This document shows positions 52,450 through 62,328 of a DNA stretch of 64,000 nt, in pieces (position 1 is the stretch's first letter; each line of letters starts with the position of its first letter). The notes beneath the pieces are model-generated. The model made no database searches and had not been told where the DNA came from. It saw only the letters and a list, made by a program, of their open reading frames with translations. The stretch is from contig LAZY01000033.1 in the NCBI GenBank assembly GCA_001013295.1, forward strand, positions 151,503 through 215,502, read 5' to 3'. This stretch comes from Chryseobacterium indologenes. Lineage in GTDB: Bacteria; Bacteroidota; Bacteroidia; Flavobacteriales; Weeksellaceae. A program made the position numbers and the translations under genes.

Positions 52450-54479
52450 TGGCAAAACTGATTACATCTCAACTTTATAAAGTTGTTTTCACTGTACTGG
52501 TGTTAACATCTCAATTCCTGTTTTCCCAAACAAAGAAAAAAGACAGTCTGAAGGAAGAAACCATTAAGGTGATCAGCCTCTACAAAAAGACTTTTAAAGA
52601 AATTCTTCCGGCACAAGTCATCCAGGGAGAACAGCTGGAAAGACTGAACAGTTATTCTGTAGCGGACGCCATACGGTATTTTTCCGGGGTTCAGATCAAA
52701 GATTATGGTGGTATTGGTGGGTTAAAGACTATCAATATCCGAAGTCTCGGAAGCCAGCATGTAGGGGTTTTCTATGACGGAATTCAATTAGGAAATGCTC
52801 AGAACGGTCTGGTAGATCTGGGAAGGTATTCTTTGGATGATCTGGAAGAAATATCTTTATATAACGGGCAGAAAAGCGAGATTTTCCAACCTGCAAAGGA
52901 CTTCGGCTCTTCAGGATCTATTTATTTGCAACCTAAAACTCCTGTATTTAAAGGAACCAGGAAAACCAATCTTGTGATAAGAGCAAAAAGTGCCTCTATC
53001 GACCTTTTCAATCCGTCATTCCGCTTAGAACAGAAAATATCAGACAGAATTTCTGCCAGTGCCAGTGCTGAATTTTTGCAAAGCGACGGGATTTATAGAT
53101 TCCGTTACGCCAAAAAATATCCGGATGGCCAGCAGGCTTATGATACCATAGCGAAAAGACAGGATTCAGACATCAGAGCAAAGCGTTTTGAAGCTTCTGT
53201 AAATGGTAGTTTAAACGACGGAAACTGGAATATAAGAGGATATGGCTATATTTCAGACCGGGGAATGCCTGCACCTATTGTTAATGGCCGCTTTGGAGGA
53301 AGAGGAGCGAGACTTTCGGATGAAAATTATTTCGTACAGGCGAATCTGAAAAAGAAACTCTTCTCAAGATTTGAGACCCAGCTGAAAGCAAAATTTGCCT
53401 ACGATTATACCCGTTTTATGGATACGGTTCGTTCGCAGTCTGTTATTCATACAGATAATACCTACATTCAAAGAGAGCTGTATCTTTCTTCTTCCAACAT
53501 CTATTCCATTACCCCCAATTGGGATGTCAGCCTGAGCGGAGACTTTCAGTATAATAATCTGAGTGCCAATCTGGATAACTTTTCCTATCCTACACGTTAC
53601 ACTACATTAGTGGCTTTGGCAACAACCTACCAGTGGAACCGGTTTAAAATTCTGGGAAGCCTTTTGGGAACATTCACTTTCGAAGAAGTAAGGAAAAACA
53701 AAAGACCCGGAGACAGCAGAGAATGGACCCCTGCCGTATTTATGAGCTATCAGCCTGAAACCATTCCCGAGCTTACCCTCAGAGCCTTTTATAAACGAAT
53801 TTTCCGATTGCCTACGTTCAATGATCTGTATTATACCAATATCGGGAATACGTATCTGAAACCGGAATTTACCAATCAATATGATGTAGGATTTACCTAT
53901 CAGAAAAATTATGACAATCGTTTCTTCAAAAACTTTTATGTAAAAGTAGACGGTTATTACAACAAGGTACAGGATAAGATTATAGCAGCACCTAACGGAA
54001 GTATGTTCCGGTGGCTGATGATGAATCTTGGATTGGTTGAGATTATAGGAGCTGATGTGAATATTCGTACAGATGTGCAGCTGGGACAGGTAAGGCTAAG
54101 GCCGTTGCTTTCCTACACCTACCAAAGTGCAAGAGATATGAGCGATCCGGAGGATACATTCTATAAAAATCAGATTCCCTACACTCCGTGGCATAGCGGA
54201 TCATTCAGCCTGATGGCGGATTATAAAGACTGGAGTTTCAATTACAGCGCGATGTATGTGGGGGAACGGTATGATGTAAACCAGGACAATATCCAATACA
54301 ATTATGTGCAACCGTGGTATACCCATGATCTGTCTGTTCAGAAAAAATTCAACTGGGCTCATCATCAATTTAAAGTAAGCCTTGAAATGAATAATATTTT
54401 CAACCAATATTATGATGTGGTGATTAACTATCCGATGCCGGGGAGAAACTTTAAACTTATTCTAAACTTCACCTTATGA
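52446..54479 (+). CDS. btuB: TonB-dependent cobalamin receptor (BtuB-like)
   Basis: About 677 residues from the ATG at 52446; an in-frame ATG at 52383 gives an unlikely leader. The signal ends FLFSQ. A plug domain with VADAIRYFSGVQIKDYGGIGGLKTINIRSLG is followed by a beta-barrel ending GRNFKLILNFTL. It takes up cobalamin across the outer membrane with TonB energy; the riboswitch in the leader supports B12 as substrate. The start is within the leader helix, implying translational control. It overlaps the next gene by 4 bases. Confidence 0.92.
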   Translation: MVAKLITSQLYKVVFTVLVLTSQFLFSQTKKKDSLKEETIKVISLYKKTFKEILPAQVIQGEQLERLNSYSVADAIRYFSGVQIKDYGGIGGLKTINIRSLGSQHVGVFYDGIQLGNAQNGLVDLGRYSLDDLEEISLYNGQKSEIFQPAKDFGSSGSIYLQPKTPVFKGTRKTNLVIRAKSASIDLFNPSFRLEQKISDRISASASAEFLQSDGIYRFRYAKKYPDGQQAYDTIAKRQDSDIRAKRFEASVNGSLNDGNWNIRGYGYISDRGMPAPIVNGRFGGRGARLSDENYFVQANLKKKLFSRFETQLKAKFAYDYTRFMDTVRSQSVIHTDNTYIQRELYLSSSNIYSITPNWDVSLSGDFQYNNLSANLDNFSYPTRYTTLVALATTYQWNRFKILGSLLGTFTFEEVRKNKRPGDSREWTPAVFMSYQPETIPELTLRAFYKRIFRLPTFNDLYYTNIGNTYLKPEFTNQYDVGFTYQKNYDNRFFKNFYVKVDGYYNKVQDKIIAAPNGSMFRWLMMNLGLVEIIGADVNIRTDVQLGQVRLRPLLSYTYQSARDMSDPEDTFYKNQIPYTPWHSGSFSLMADYKDWSFNYSAMYVGERYDVNQDNIQYNYVQPWYTHDLSVQKKFNWAHHQFKVSLEMNNIFNQYYDVVINYPMPGRNFKLILNFTL

Positions 54480-55609
54480 GAAAACTAAACGTTTATCTTT
54501 TATTTTTTGTATTAGCTTTTCTTACTTCATGCCGTACAGATGATATTATTGTGCGACAGGAAGTGGTGGAAGGGCTTCCTTCAGAAAATACGGTAATAAA
54601 AGGCTTTTACATGCTAAATGAAGGGAATATGGGAAGTAATAAATGTACCCTGGATTTTTTTGATTACACCAAAGGAACCTATTACCGGAATATCTATGCC
54701 GAGATTAACCCGAATGTAGTGAAAGAGCTGGGGGATGTAGGAAATGATATTAAAATCTATGGAAGCAAATTGTACATTGTGGTGAATGTTTCCAATAAAA
54801 TTGAGGTCCTTGATGCAAAGACGGCTAAACGTATTACTTCTATACCCTTACAGAACTGCAGATATTTAACCTTCAAAGACGGAAAAGCGTACGCAAGCAG
54901 CTATGCCGGACCGGTAGATATTAATCCGAAAGCACCTAAAGGAAAGGTCGTGGAAATTGATACCGTCTCTCTTTCTATTCAACGTGAAGTAACAGTAGGG
55001 TATCAGCCCGAAGAAATGGAAATTGTAGGGAACAGATTATTCGTTGCCAATTCCGGAGGGTATCGTGCTCCCAATTACGACAATACCGTTTCTGTAATAG
55101 ATCTGAACAGTTTTACAGAGATCAGAAAGCTGGATGTGGCCATCAATCTTCACCATATTAAGAAAGATAATTATGGAGATCTGTATGTAAGTTCAAGAGG
55201 AGATTATTATGACACTCCTTCCAGCCTGTACCTTCTGGATCCTATAACCGGAGCCGTGAAAAAAGATTTCCATATCGGAGTGAGTGAAATGACCATTGTC
55301 AATGATAAACTCTATTTCTACGGAAACGAATTCAATTACAATACCCACAGCTATAAAAAGACATTCGGAATCATTGATGTGAAAACAGAAGAAATCATTG
55401 CTAACAGAATTTTTGACCAGCAATACGAAGCAGCCATCAAAACACCTTATGGAATCACAGTGAATCCCATTACAGAAGATATATACATCACAGATGCCAG
55501 AAATTACGTTGCCATGGGATTTGTGTACTGTTTTGATAAAAACGGACATTTTAAATGGAAGACTGAAGGAGGGAATATCCCTGCTCACTTCGCTTTTTTG
55601 TACAAATAA
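54476..55609 (+). CDS. BtuG-like beta-propeller surface lipoprotein (DUF5074/YncE-like)
   Basis: 377 residues with lipobox LTSC (C19). The mature protein contains repeated propeller strands (KIEVLDAKTAKRITSIPL, GNRLFVANSG, TVSVIDLNSFTEIRKLDV, YGITVNPITEDIYITDARN) fitting a YVTN/YncE-type seven-bladed propeller. In Bacteroides, BtuG is a surface propeller that binds cobalamin with very high affinity above BtuB. Here the gene overlaps btuB by ATGA, so an equivalent role is likely. Binding itself is inferred. Confidence 0.85.
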   Translation: MRKLNVYLLFFVLAFLTSCRTDDIIVRQEVVEGLPSENTVIKGFYMLNEGNMGSNKCTLDFFDYTKGTYYRNIYAEINPNVVKELGDVGNDIKIYGSKLYIVVNVSNKIEVLDAKTAKRITSIPLQNCRYLTFKDGKAYASSYAGPVDINPKAPKGKVVEIDTVSLSIQREVTVGYQPEEMEIVGNRLFVANSGGYRAPNYDNTVSVIDLNSFTEIRKLDVAINLHHIKKDNYGDLYVSSRGDYYDTPSSLYLLDPITGAVKKDFHIGVSEMTIVNDKLYFYGNEFNYNTHSYKKTFGIIDVKTEEIIANRIFDQQYEAAIKTPYGITVNPITEDIYITDARNYVAMGFVYCFDKNGHFKWKTEGGNIPAHFAFLYK

Positions 55610-55623
55610 CCAAACTTTAAGAA

Positions 55624-56817
55624 ATGAGAAGAAATACCTTTACTTATTTAAAAATCGGATTTTTATCATGTTTTCTTACCGGTGTGATAGCCTGTAAACA
55701 TAATGATGAAGATGAATTTACATTTAATGGTCTTGATGATTCTTATTCCATTGAGCGTTTCAGAGTTCTGACGATTCCTACCAATGCTCAGGGGGCAGTA
55801 ACGTGGAGCATTAACGACTCCATTATCTCTCAAAATTCAGAACTTGAATTTATCAGTCCTAAAGCAGATGCCTATCCGTTGACTTTAAAAATCAGCAATA
55901 AAGGAAACGAACAGGTTTATCATTCTAAAATTATCGTTACCAAAGAAAAAACACCCTACACTAAATATATTGCCAAAGTATTGGATTTTCGTCCTGCCGT
56001 AGGACAGTTCATGAATGAAATCCCGGAATATTTACCTGGAAATACAGCTGCAAATATGCTTCAGAAAGCCAACGAATCGCTGGTGGGAGGCAATTCTACC
56101 ATGATCAGCTTGGGCGGATATGGCGGATATGTTGTTTTTGGATTTGATCACACCATTCCGAATCTGAAAGGAAGAGATTTTAAAGTTCTGGGAAATGCAT
56201 TCTTTGGAAACAGTGCCAGTGATCAGCGTTCAGGTTCCTGCGAGCCGGGAATTATTATGGTGGCCTATGACAGAAACAAAAACGGAAAGCCTGATAATGA
56301 CGAGTGGTACGAAATTGCCGGCAGTGAATATTTCAAAAACACAACTGTAAAAGATTACAGTATTACCTACTATAAGCCTGATGAAAATAAAATTCCGGTG
56401 GCCGGAAGTGAGTTTTGGCAGACAGACGTAGAATATATCAAATGGAAAGACAATCTCGGAAATCAGGGTTTTAAAACCAGAAATACCTTTCATGCACAAA
56501 GCTATTATCCTTTGTGGTTTACAGATGCTTCTTACGGTTTTTCCGGAACCAGACTGGCCAATAACTTTTACGATCAGAGTGGAGACGGATCCTATTGGGT
56601 AGGAAAATCATATGACTTTGGGTATGCAGATAATGCTCCGAATAATGACGAAGCCTCTAATATTGATATTTCCTGGGCAGTAGACAGAAACGGAAAATAT
56701 GTAAAACTGCCGGGTGTAGATTTTATGAAAATATATACGGGAGTCAATCAGGAAGCTGGCTGGCTGGGCGAAGTTTCTACAGAAGTTGCAGGGGCTTACG
56801 ACTTACATTTCAAATAA
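55624..56817 (+). CDS. Surface lipoprotein of the cobalamin operon
   Basis: 397 residues. Signal with lipobox IAC (C24). It starts with a PKD/Ig-like region (VTWSINDSIISQNSELEF, residues about 58-75), followed by a large domain with SLGGYGGYVVFGFDHTIPNLKGRDFKVLGNAFFGN, and DRNKNGKPDNDEWYEIAGSEY, seen in other annotated cell-surface proteins of B12 operons. It is probably surface-exposed and helps bind or present the ligand. No exact function is established. Confidence 0.75.
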   Translation: MRRNTFTYLKIGFLSCFLTGVIACKHNDEDEFTFNGLDDSYSIERFRVLTIPTNAQGAVTWSINDSIISQNSELEFISPKADAYPLTLKISNKGNEQVYHSKIIVTKEKTPYTKYIAKVLDFRPAVGQFMNEIPEYLPGNTAANMLQKANESLVGGNSTMISLGGYGGYVVFGFDHTIPNLKGRDFKVLGNAFFGNSASDQRSGSCEPGIIMVAYDRNKNGKPDNDEWYEIAGSEYFKNTTVKDYSITYYKPDENKIPVAGSEFWQTDVEYIKWKDNLGNQGFKTRNTFHAQSYYPLWFTDASYGFSGTRLANNFYDQSGDGSYWVGKSYDFGYADNAPNNDEASNIDISWAVDRNGKYVKLPGVDFMKIYTGVNQEAGWLGEVSTEVAGAYDLHFK

Positions 56818-56845
56818 CAATTCAATCTATTTAAAATAATAAAAA

Positions 56846-59104
56846 ATGAAAAAGTTTTATCTTTTTATGATGCTTTTTCTGTTGGCATGCGTATCGAATG
56901 CACAGATAAAAGTTCAGGGCGTACCCCGAAACGATATTTCAGGGGTCGGAAAGCTTAATCCCACTATGATCAGCTTTGCTGATATTCAGTTTTGGGTAGG
57001 TTCCGGAGCAAATCAGGCTGCCTTTGTAGTACAATGGAATGACAGTAAGAATCCTGATGCTTTGGTTTGGGGGTTCAAATGGGACGGAAATGCTACAGGA
57101 GAAGACATGCTGAAAGCTATTGCTAAGGCAGACCACAGACTATATACATTGCTTTATCAGGGAACCCAATTTGGGTCAGCAGTGGGAGGAATTGGTTTTG
57201 ACCTGAACGGGCAGAATACCAATGCGCTGATCAAAAGTGGAAATACCGTTTATCCGTTATATCCCGTTAACGGATTCGTTAATACAACAGCATATGACTT
57301 TGACAACTATACTATTGTAGATGCTGCCAATGATCATTGGCAATCCGGATGGACGGTGAATGGATATTGGTCTTACTGGGTAAAAAATCCTGCAGACACA
57401 GATTTTGGATATTCTAGTGTGGGAGCTTCTTCCCGTGTACTGGAAAATGGTTCTTGGGATGTCTGGAACTTTAATGTAGGTTTCAATGAGGCACCTATTT
57501 CTTCTACGCTTACGCCGGTTTCACCTTATGTATCTTCTACAGATTTCACCAACGGATATTTTATAGTGAATGAAGAATGGTTTGGCCATACCAATGGTTC
57601 TGTAAACTTTGTTGACAACAACGGTCAGATTAATTACCGTGTGTATAGCAATGTAAATAATAACCAGGCTTTCGGAGCAACTACACAGTATGGAACTATT
57701 TATGGTGATAAATTCTATTTCGTTTCAAAACAGGCTGCTGATGGAGGAGACACTCAATACACCCCTGGGGGAAGACTGGTGATTGCCAATGCGAAGACCA
57801 TGCAGAAAATTGCAGGCTTCAATAACATTGGTGGTGGAGACGGAAGATCGTTTGTAGGAGTGAATGAGCATAAAGGCTACATCGGTACTTCTACGGGAAT
57901 TGTTCTTTTCAATATTGATAATTTACAGGTTGGAACTTTGATTGCCGGAACAGGAGGTAACGGACAAATCGGAAATATGATCCGTACTTCACAGTATGTA
58001 TTTGCCGTGAAGCAAGGAGCCGGAATTTTGGTCATCGATCCTAATACAGATACTGTAGTAAGTACAATTTCCGGAGGTTTCTACTCTGTTGTTCAGGCTA
58101 AAGACGGAAGTGTTTGGGGAATTCAGGATCAGAAACTGATCAACATCAACCCTACAACCTTTGCAACACAGGTTTATAATATTCCTACCACCAAATATAT
58201 GGGCGACTGGGGAGCCTGGAATGCAGGAAAATTTACGGCAAGTAATAAAGAAAATGCTTTATACTGGATCAACTCACTCAGCAGCTGGAGCTCAGGAACA
58301 CAGATCGTGAGATTTGATGTTACAGCTAAAACATTTAATGAAAACTTTGCTGCCATTCCGGGACAGACAGGACAGTTTAAACAGATTCCTTACGGTGCGG
58401 CTCTTCGTGTAAATCCTATTACCGGTGAACTTGTTCTGAACACAACGGAGAGCGGATATGGAGCACATTATCAGAAAAACTGGATTCATACCTACGATAT
58501 GACGGGAACACTTATCAATACCAAAACGTTGAATGACTACTATTGGTTCCCTTCACTGACGGTATTTACCAATAATTCAGTTCCTACTGTAAGCAATACT
58601 TTGCCTTCACAGGTTACTGCATCAGGCACTACGACAATTGATTTAAATTCAATCGTTTCTGATGCCGACAATATGGCGGTATCTATCGTAAAATCTATAA
58701 AATCAAACAGCAATCCTGCCATTGTTTCTGCAGCAATCAATAATAATGATGAACTTGTTCTGACTCCAATTGCTTCCGGAACAGCTGATATTGTACTTAG
58801 CTTTAATTCAAATGGTAAGCTGATAGAAAAAACGCTTACAGTCAACAGTACAGCATCCACTTTAGCTACCGCTGAGGTGAAAAAACTTGAATTCGGGATC
58901 TATCCGAACCCGGTTACTGATATTCTTTATATAAAAACACAGGAGAAAATCCAGAGTGTTTCTATTTATGATGCGTCAGGTAAGGTAGTCAATGCACCTT
59001 TGAATAACGGACAGATCAATGTAAGCATGCTTCCGAATGGTATTTATATTCTGAAAGCTACTACTGATAAAGCTGTATATCAGCAAAAACTGATTAAAAA
59101 ATAA
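56846..59104 (+). CDS. T9SS-secreted DUF5074-like protein of the cobalamin operon
   Basis: 752 residues with a signal peptide ending SNAQ (residue 19). The N-terminal quarter resembles a surface domain (ISGVGKLNPTMISFADIQFWVG). The middle, about 230-560, is a propeller-like domain (GGRLVIANAKTMQKIAGF, AVKQGAGILVIDPNTDTVVST). It ends with an Ig-like segment and a type A sorting domain (FGIYPNPVTDILYIKT to KATTDKAVYQQKLIKK). It is exported by the type IX system and probably anchored at the cell surface. The terminator is 28 bases after the stop. Confidence 0.85.
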   Translation: MKKFYLFMMLFLLACVSNAQIKVQGVPRNDISGVGKLNPTMISFADIQFWVGSGANQAAFVVQWNDSKNPDALVWGFKWDGNATGEDMLKAIAKADHRLYTLLYQGTQFGSAVGGIGFDLNGQNTNALIKSGNTVYPLYPVNGFVNTTAYDFDNYTIVDAANDHWQSGWTVNGYWSYWVKNPADTDFGYSSVGASSRVLENGSWDVWNFNVGFNEAPISSTLTPVSPYVSSTDFTNGYFIVNEEWFGHTNGSVNFVDNNGQINYRVYSNVNNNQAFGATTQYGTIYGDKFYFVSKQAADGGDTQYTPGGRLVIANAKTMQKIAGFNNIGGGDGRSFVGVNEHKGYIGTSTGIVLFNIDNLQVGTLIAGTGGNGQIGNMIRTSQYVFAVKQGAGILVIDPNTDTVVSTISGGFYSVVQAKDGSVWGIQDQKLININPTTFATQVYNIPTTKYMGDWGAWNAGKFTASNKENALYWINSLSSWSSGTQIVRFDVTAKTFNENFAAIPGQTGQFKQIPYGAALRVNPITGELVLNTTESGYGAHYQKNWIHTYDMTGTLINTKTLNDYYWFPSLTVFTNNSVPTVSNTLPSQVTASGTTTIDLNSIVSDADNMAVSIVKSIKSNSNPAIVSAAINNNDELVLTPIASGTADIVLSFNSNGKLIEKTLTVNSTASTLATAEVKKLEFGIYPNPVTDILYIKTQEKIQSVSIYDASGKVVNAPLNNGQINVSMLPNGIYILKATTDKAVYQQKLIKK

Positions 59105-59132
59105 TTTTCAGCACCACTTATTTTGTTTCATT

Positions 59133-59162
59133 GCCCGGCCAATTTATTGGCCGGGCTTTTTT
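59133..59162 (+). terminator. Terminator of the cobalamin operon
   Basis: Perfect stem GCCCGGCC/GGCCGGGC, 8-base loop, six Ts. Confidence 0.92.
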
Positions 59163-59223
59163 AGGGCAAACAGGACATAATTTATTAATCACAGAAAGAA
59201 AAAAATGAAAAACTTATGATTTT

Positions 59224-59580
59224 ATGTCTAATGCAAGTATAGAAATATCTCCGGAACTGTACCAACCCCTTCTACGGGAGTCCGGACTTATCGGATCAGC
59301 TTCCGGTGGAACATTAACCAGTGGTAATGGGAATATAACATGTACCGTTTCCGGAACTCCCTCTTCTGCAGATATGGCAAATTTTGCAATTAGTATTGCA
59401 GAACTAACCTGCAGTTTTTACTTCAGTGTAGGTCCGGGAGTTGTTACGACAAGAACTATTCTTTTTTTAGAGGAGAGATGTACACTCCAAATCCGGAAAA
59501 TACAACGGCGCCCACAAGCATATTAGAATCTGTTGCCTGGATGGTTCCGTAGCAGTAAATCTTACGGTTATCATCTAATA
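59224..59580 (+). pseudogene. Remnant of a repetitive surface protein
   Basis: A 100-residue open frame begins MSNASIEISPELY and contains GNITCTVSGTPSSADMANFAISIAELTCSF, which resembles the GTPtsaGtanFaiTigGqtCsF repeats of large Bacteroidota surface proteins. After about residue 72 the similarity is lost, whereas another frame reads CYDKNYSFFRGEMYTPNPENT, and the third reads GSVAVNLTVII then stop (59541-59579). These switches suggest frameshifts in a decayed gene tail. Alternatively it is a short real gene, which I consider less likely. Confidence 0.45.
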
Positions 59581-59594
59581 AATATATAAAAACA

Positions 59595-59612
59595 GCAGAT
59601 CATATGATCTGC
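59595..59612 (-). terminator. Terminator of the 523-residue T9SS gene
   Basis: Perfect palindromic stem GCAGATCAT/ATGATCTGC. On the minus strand it is followed by TGTTTTTATA. Confidence 0.55.
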
Positions 59613-59648
59613 CTTATTGTTGGTGTATAATGCTAAATATATCTATAT

Positions 59649-61220
59649 CTATCTTGTCAGTATAATCTTACGGGAATATATTTTTCCTTCCCTGGTCTGC
59701 AGGTTGAGGATATAAACGCCAGCAGGAATATTGGTTGGCAGTTCAAATGTCTTTGAGGTAAACTGAGTTCGGTATACTTCCTTTCCTGAAGTGTTGACAA
59801 TGGATAAGTTAGAGTCCTGAAAAAGGATATTTCCATTCAGGCTAATGCTGCCCGTAGTGGGATTTGGGGAAATTGTAAATATTTCATCTTCGGAAGGAGA
59901 CGCGGTTCTGGCTGCGACTGCATTGCTTACCGGCGACTCTGAATAAGCATTGAGGAGTTCTTCAGGATGAAACTTTCTGTCAAAAATAAAGAACTCATCA
60001 ATTTGAGATGCTTTATACGAAATGATAAACTCATTATTAAGATCTGCTCCTTGAATATAGTACGGTGCCCAATGCGTGGTTTGTATGGTCAAAGGATAAG
60101 TACTTAAAATATTAGGATTATTAAAGTAATTAAATGGTCCTGTCAATCCTTCACTGTTGACGGTCAATCTCACGTCTACGGAATAATAGGGTGGATTGGT
60201 TTTGTCATTAGGAGCATAGAAAGTACTTGAAACAGTATAAGGTGGAGTAGGGTCATTATTGAAATTGATCGTGTAAAAATTTAATGCGTCGGGATTCCCG
60301 GGATTTTTTCTTAACATTCTTCCGAAATAAGTTTTGGACTTATCATAATTTTCGCTGACCGGTTTTATAGTGATACTGTCCTGCGTAATCTTTATTTTTT
60401 CACCATAAATGGTCAGATTTATAGAACCTCCCTGTTCAATGCGAGCCCAGAATGAAACTGTTCTCGGGCGCCTTGGAGATGGAACATTTAAAAAATCACT
60501 TCCTTTGAATATATACGTAGAATCCGGAGAAGAATAGGTAAGCCCCTGATTACAGATCATATTCCCGGAGAATGCTTCGGTAGAGCTACCAATACGGATC
60601 AGATTAAGATTTCCACCCGGCATATCCAGTGTATTTCCATCAAATGAATAATGATGAATGGGCAGAAATGGAATGGTGCACTGCTCTTCATAATAGGCAT
60701 AGTAGATTCGAAGCCCGCTGCTCAAATTAAGAAGTCCGCCGTTGAGGGTTATTTTGAGCCGATCATAAGATTGAGAAGGACTCAATTCAATTGTTGCCTT
60801 ATTGGCCTGTGTACCGATTTTAAGAATATTGCTGTCTATAATCCTGGAATCATTGTTAGAAGCAGTTCCGTTCATTGTTTCTATTGTGACTCCATTCAGT
60901 ACTGCAACAGATAAAGGAATATTGTCTGTTCCAATGCCAATGATCAGCTTTTTGTTGGAAGCTTGTGGAAAAATTAATGTCTGCTCAACCTTACCAAGGA
61001 CTCCGATCCCGATTTTTAATGTAGAATAATCATTCTCATTACTGCCTGCTGCGTTTTGCGAATTTTCTACATGGCAGCCCAGGCAGATACCGGAAATTTG
61101 GTAGGTTTGGCTGGTTGCGTACTTTTTATTCTGTGCAAAAGACCCTATACTCGTCAGGAATAAGAAGCAAGCCAATAAGCAAGATTTTATCAGATTGAGG
61201 GATAATAAATTGGTTTTCAT
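59649..61220 (-). CDS. T9SS type A sorting-domain protein, paralog 1 (with extra central domain)
   Basis: 523 residues. The signal peptide ends SFAQ. The N-terminal module shared with the next two genes includes SGICLGCHVENSQNAAGSNENDYSTL, QTLIFPQ, and GVTIETMNGTASNN. Paralog 1 has an added central region (about 190-440) with HHYSFDGNTLDMPGG and KTVSFWARIEQG, which resembles a LamG/concanavalin-like binding domain. The C-terminal sorting domain reads FTISPNPTTGSISLNG to KIILTR. It is probably a surface adhesin or binding protein exported by T9SS. The CxxCH in this one is not shared by the paralogs, so heme is unlikely. Confidence 0.85.
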   Translation of the reverse strand: MKTNLLSLNLIKSCLLACFLFLTSIGSFAQNKKYATSQTYQISGICLGCHVENSQNAAGSNENDYSTLKIGIGVLGKVEQTLIFPQASNKKLIIGIGTDNIPLSVAVLNGVTIETMNGTASNNDSRIIDSNILKIGTQANKATIELSPSQSYDRLKITLNGGLLNLSSGLRIYYAYYEEQCTIPFLPIHHYSFDGNTLDMPGGNLNLIRIGSSTEAFSGNMICNQGLTYSSPDSTYIFKGSDFLNVPSPRRPRTVSFWARIEQGGSINLTIYGEKIKITQDSITIKPVSENYDKSKTYFGRMLRKNPGNPDALNFYTINFNNDPTPPYTVSSTFYAPNDKTNPPYYSVDVRLTVNSEGLTGPFNYFNNPNILSTYPLTIQTTHWAPYYIQGADLNNEFIISYKASQIDEFFIFDRKFHPEELLNAYSESPVSNAVAARTASPSEDEIFTISPNPTTGSISLNGNILFQDSNLSIVNTSGKEVYRTQFTSKTFELPTNIPAGVYILNLQTREGKIYSRKIILTR

Positions 61221-61284
61221 AGATCAAGAGTAGATTGTAATTTTTATGAATCAGATAGCATGCTTTATAGACAGAGGGTTAAAT

Positions 61285-61317
61285 AAAACCGGCAGACTAT
61301 GAAGGTCTGCCGGTTTT
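61285..61317 (-). terminator. Terminator of T9SS paralog 2
   Basis: Stem CCGGCAGAC/GTCTGCCGG flanked by AAAA and TTTT, 11 bases beyond the stop of the gene at 61329. Confidence 0.85.
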
Positions 61318-61328
61318 TGGTCTCTCGT

Positions 61329-62117
61329 TTATTTAATAATAATTTTTCGGGAGTAGCTTTTGCCTTCTTTTGTTTGAAGGTTCATAATGTAAACGCCTTG
61401 TGGCTGCTTGGTTTCAAAGGTATTGGATTTGAGTTTGGAACGGAATACCTCTTTTCCTGAAGTATTGGTTAGAGTAACCTCAGAGCCTTCTGCAGGAATG
61501 TTTTTATCCAGAGTGATTTGCCCGTTGTCATTATGTGCCATAAAGTTGATGAACGGATCTTTGTACTGATAAGCATAGTAAACCCTAAGCTCACCACCCA
61601 GGCTAAGTAGTCCTGCGTTGGCATTGATTTTAACACGGTCAAATGGAATATTCATGGTAAGTTCGATCTCACCTTTGCTCGGGTCACCAGCGTTAAGGTT
61701 CAGAATGTTATTGTTGAGATTGGTATAGTTATTATTGGAAACATTTCCATTGAATGTTTCAATAGACACTCCTCCCAGAACCTGTGCCGTTAACGGAGTA
61801 CCGTTTGAACCGATTCCAATCACAAGCTTGTTGGTGTTGTTGTTGATATTGGTAGTAGGGAAAATCAACGTCTGTTCAGTTCTGGCAAGTAATCCTATTG
61901 AAACCTGTAGTGTAGAATAATCGTCCTCGTTACTTCCTATTGCGTTTAAAGGATTCAATACCCCACAACCGATACATACCCCATATACCTGGCTGATCTG
62001 GTTGTTTGCATAAATTTTGGTAATCTGTGCAGAAGACATTGCAGTCATCAGGAACAAAAATGAAGCTGACAAAGCTGCTTTGATCGCACGCTGTCTCAAG
62101 AATAAATTGGTTTTCAT
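61329..62117 (-). CDS. T9SS type A sorting-domain protein, paralog 2
   Basis: 262 residues. Signal to SSAQ (residue 30). The shared module (VYGVCIGCGVLNPLNAIGSNEDDYSTL and later LVIGIGSNGTPLTAQVLGGVSIETFNG) is followed directly by a hydrophilic linker and the C-terminal sorting domain (DKNIPAEGSEVTLTNTSGKE to SRKIIIK). It lacks the central binding-like domain of paralog 1. Tandem duplication with its neighbours. Exported and surface-attached by T9SS; function unknown. Confidence 0.85.
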   Translation of the reverse strand: MKTNLFLRQRAIKAALSASFLFLMTAMSSAQITKIYANNQISQVYGVCIGCGVLNPLNAIGSNEDDYSTLQVSIGLLARTEQTLIFPTTNINNNTNKLVIGIGSNGTPLTAQVLGGVSIETFNGNVSNNNYTNLNNNILNLNAGDPSKGEIELTMNIPFDRVKINANAGLLSLGGELRVYYAYQYKDPFINFMAHNDNGQITLDKNIPAEGSEVTLTNTSGKEVFRSKLKSNTFETKQPQGVYIMNLQTKEGKSYSRKIIIK

Positions 62118-62282
62118 ATGTTGAAATTTTAAGATTTAGCTTTTTTGTAAATTTACATATAAATTGATTATGTTATTTATTTTATTTCAATTTTTAGTGA
62201 AGTTTAAATATTTGTATTATATAAAATTAAATTATTAATATTTAGTTAATTTTTGTTATGCGGCTGTGAGTTTTCACTAAAC

Positions 62283-62318
62283 AAAAAAAATCGGCAGCCA
62301 TATAAAGACTGCCGATTT
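62283..62318 (-). terminator. Terminator of T9SS paralog 3
   Basis: 10-bp stem AAATCGGCAG/CTGCCGATTT, followed on the minus strand by a run of Ts. Confidence 0.85.
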
Positions 62319-62328
62319 CGTTAATTAT

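Noticed and set aside
61050..61100. CLGCH in T9SS paralog 1 as a c-type heme site
   Set aside because: The equivalent positions in the other two paralogs read CIGCG and CLGCR, so the histidine is not conserved and heme is unlikely.
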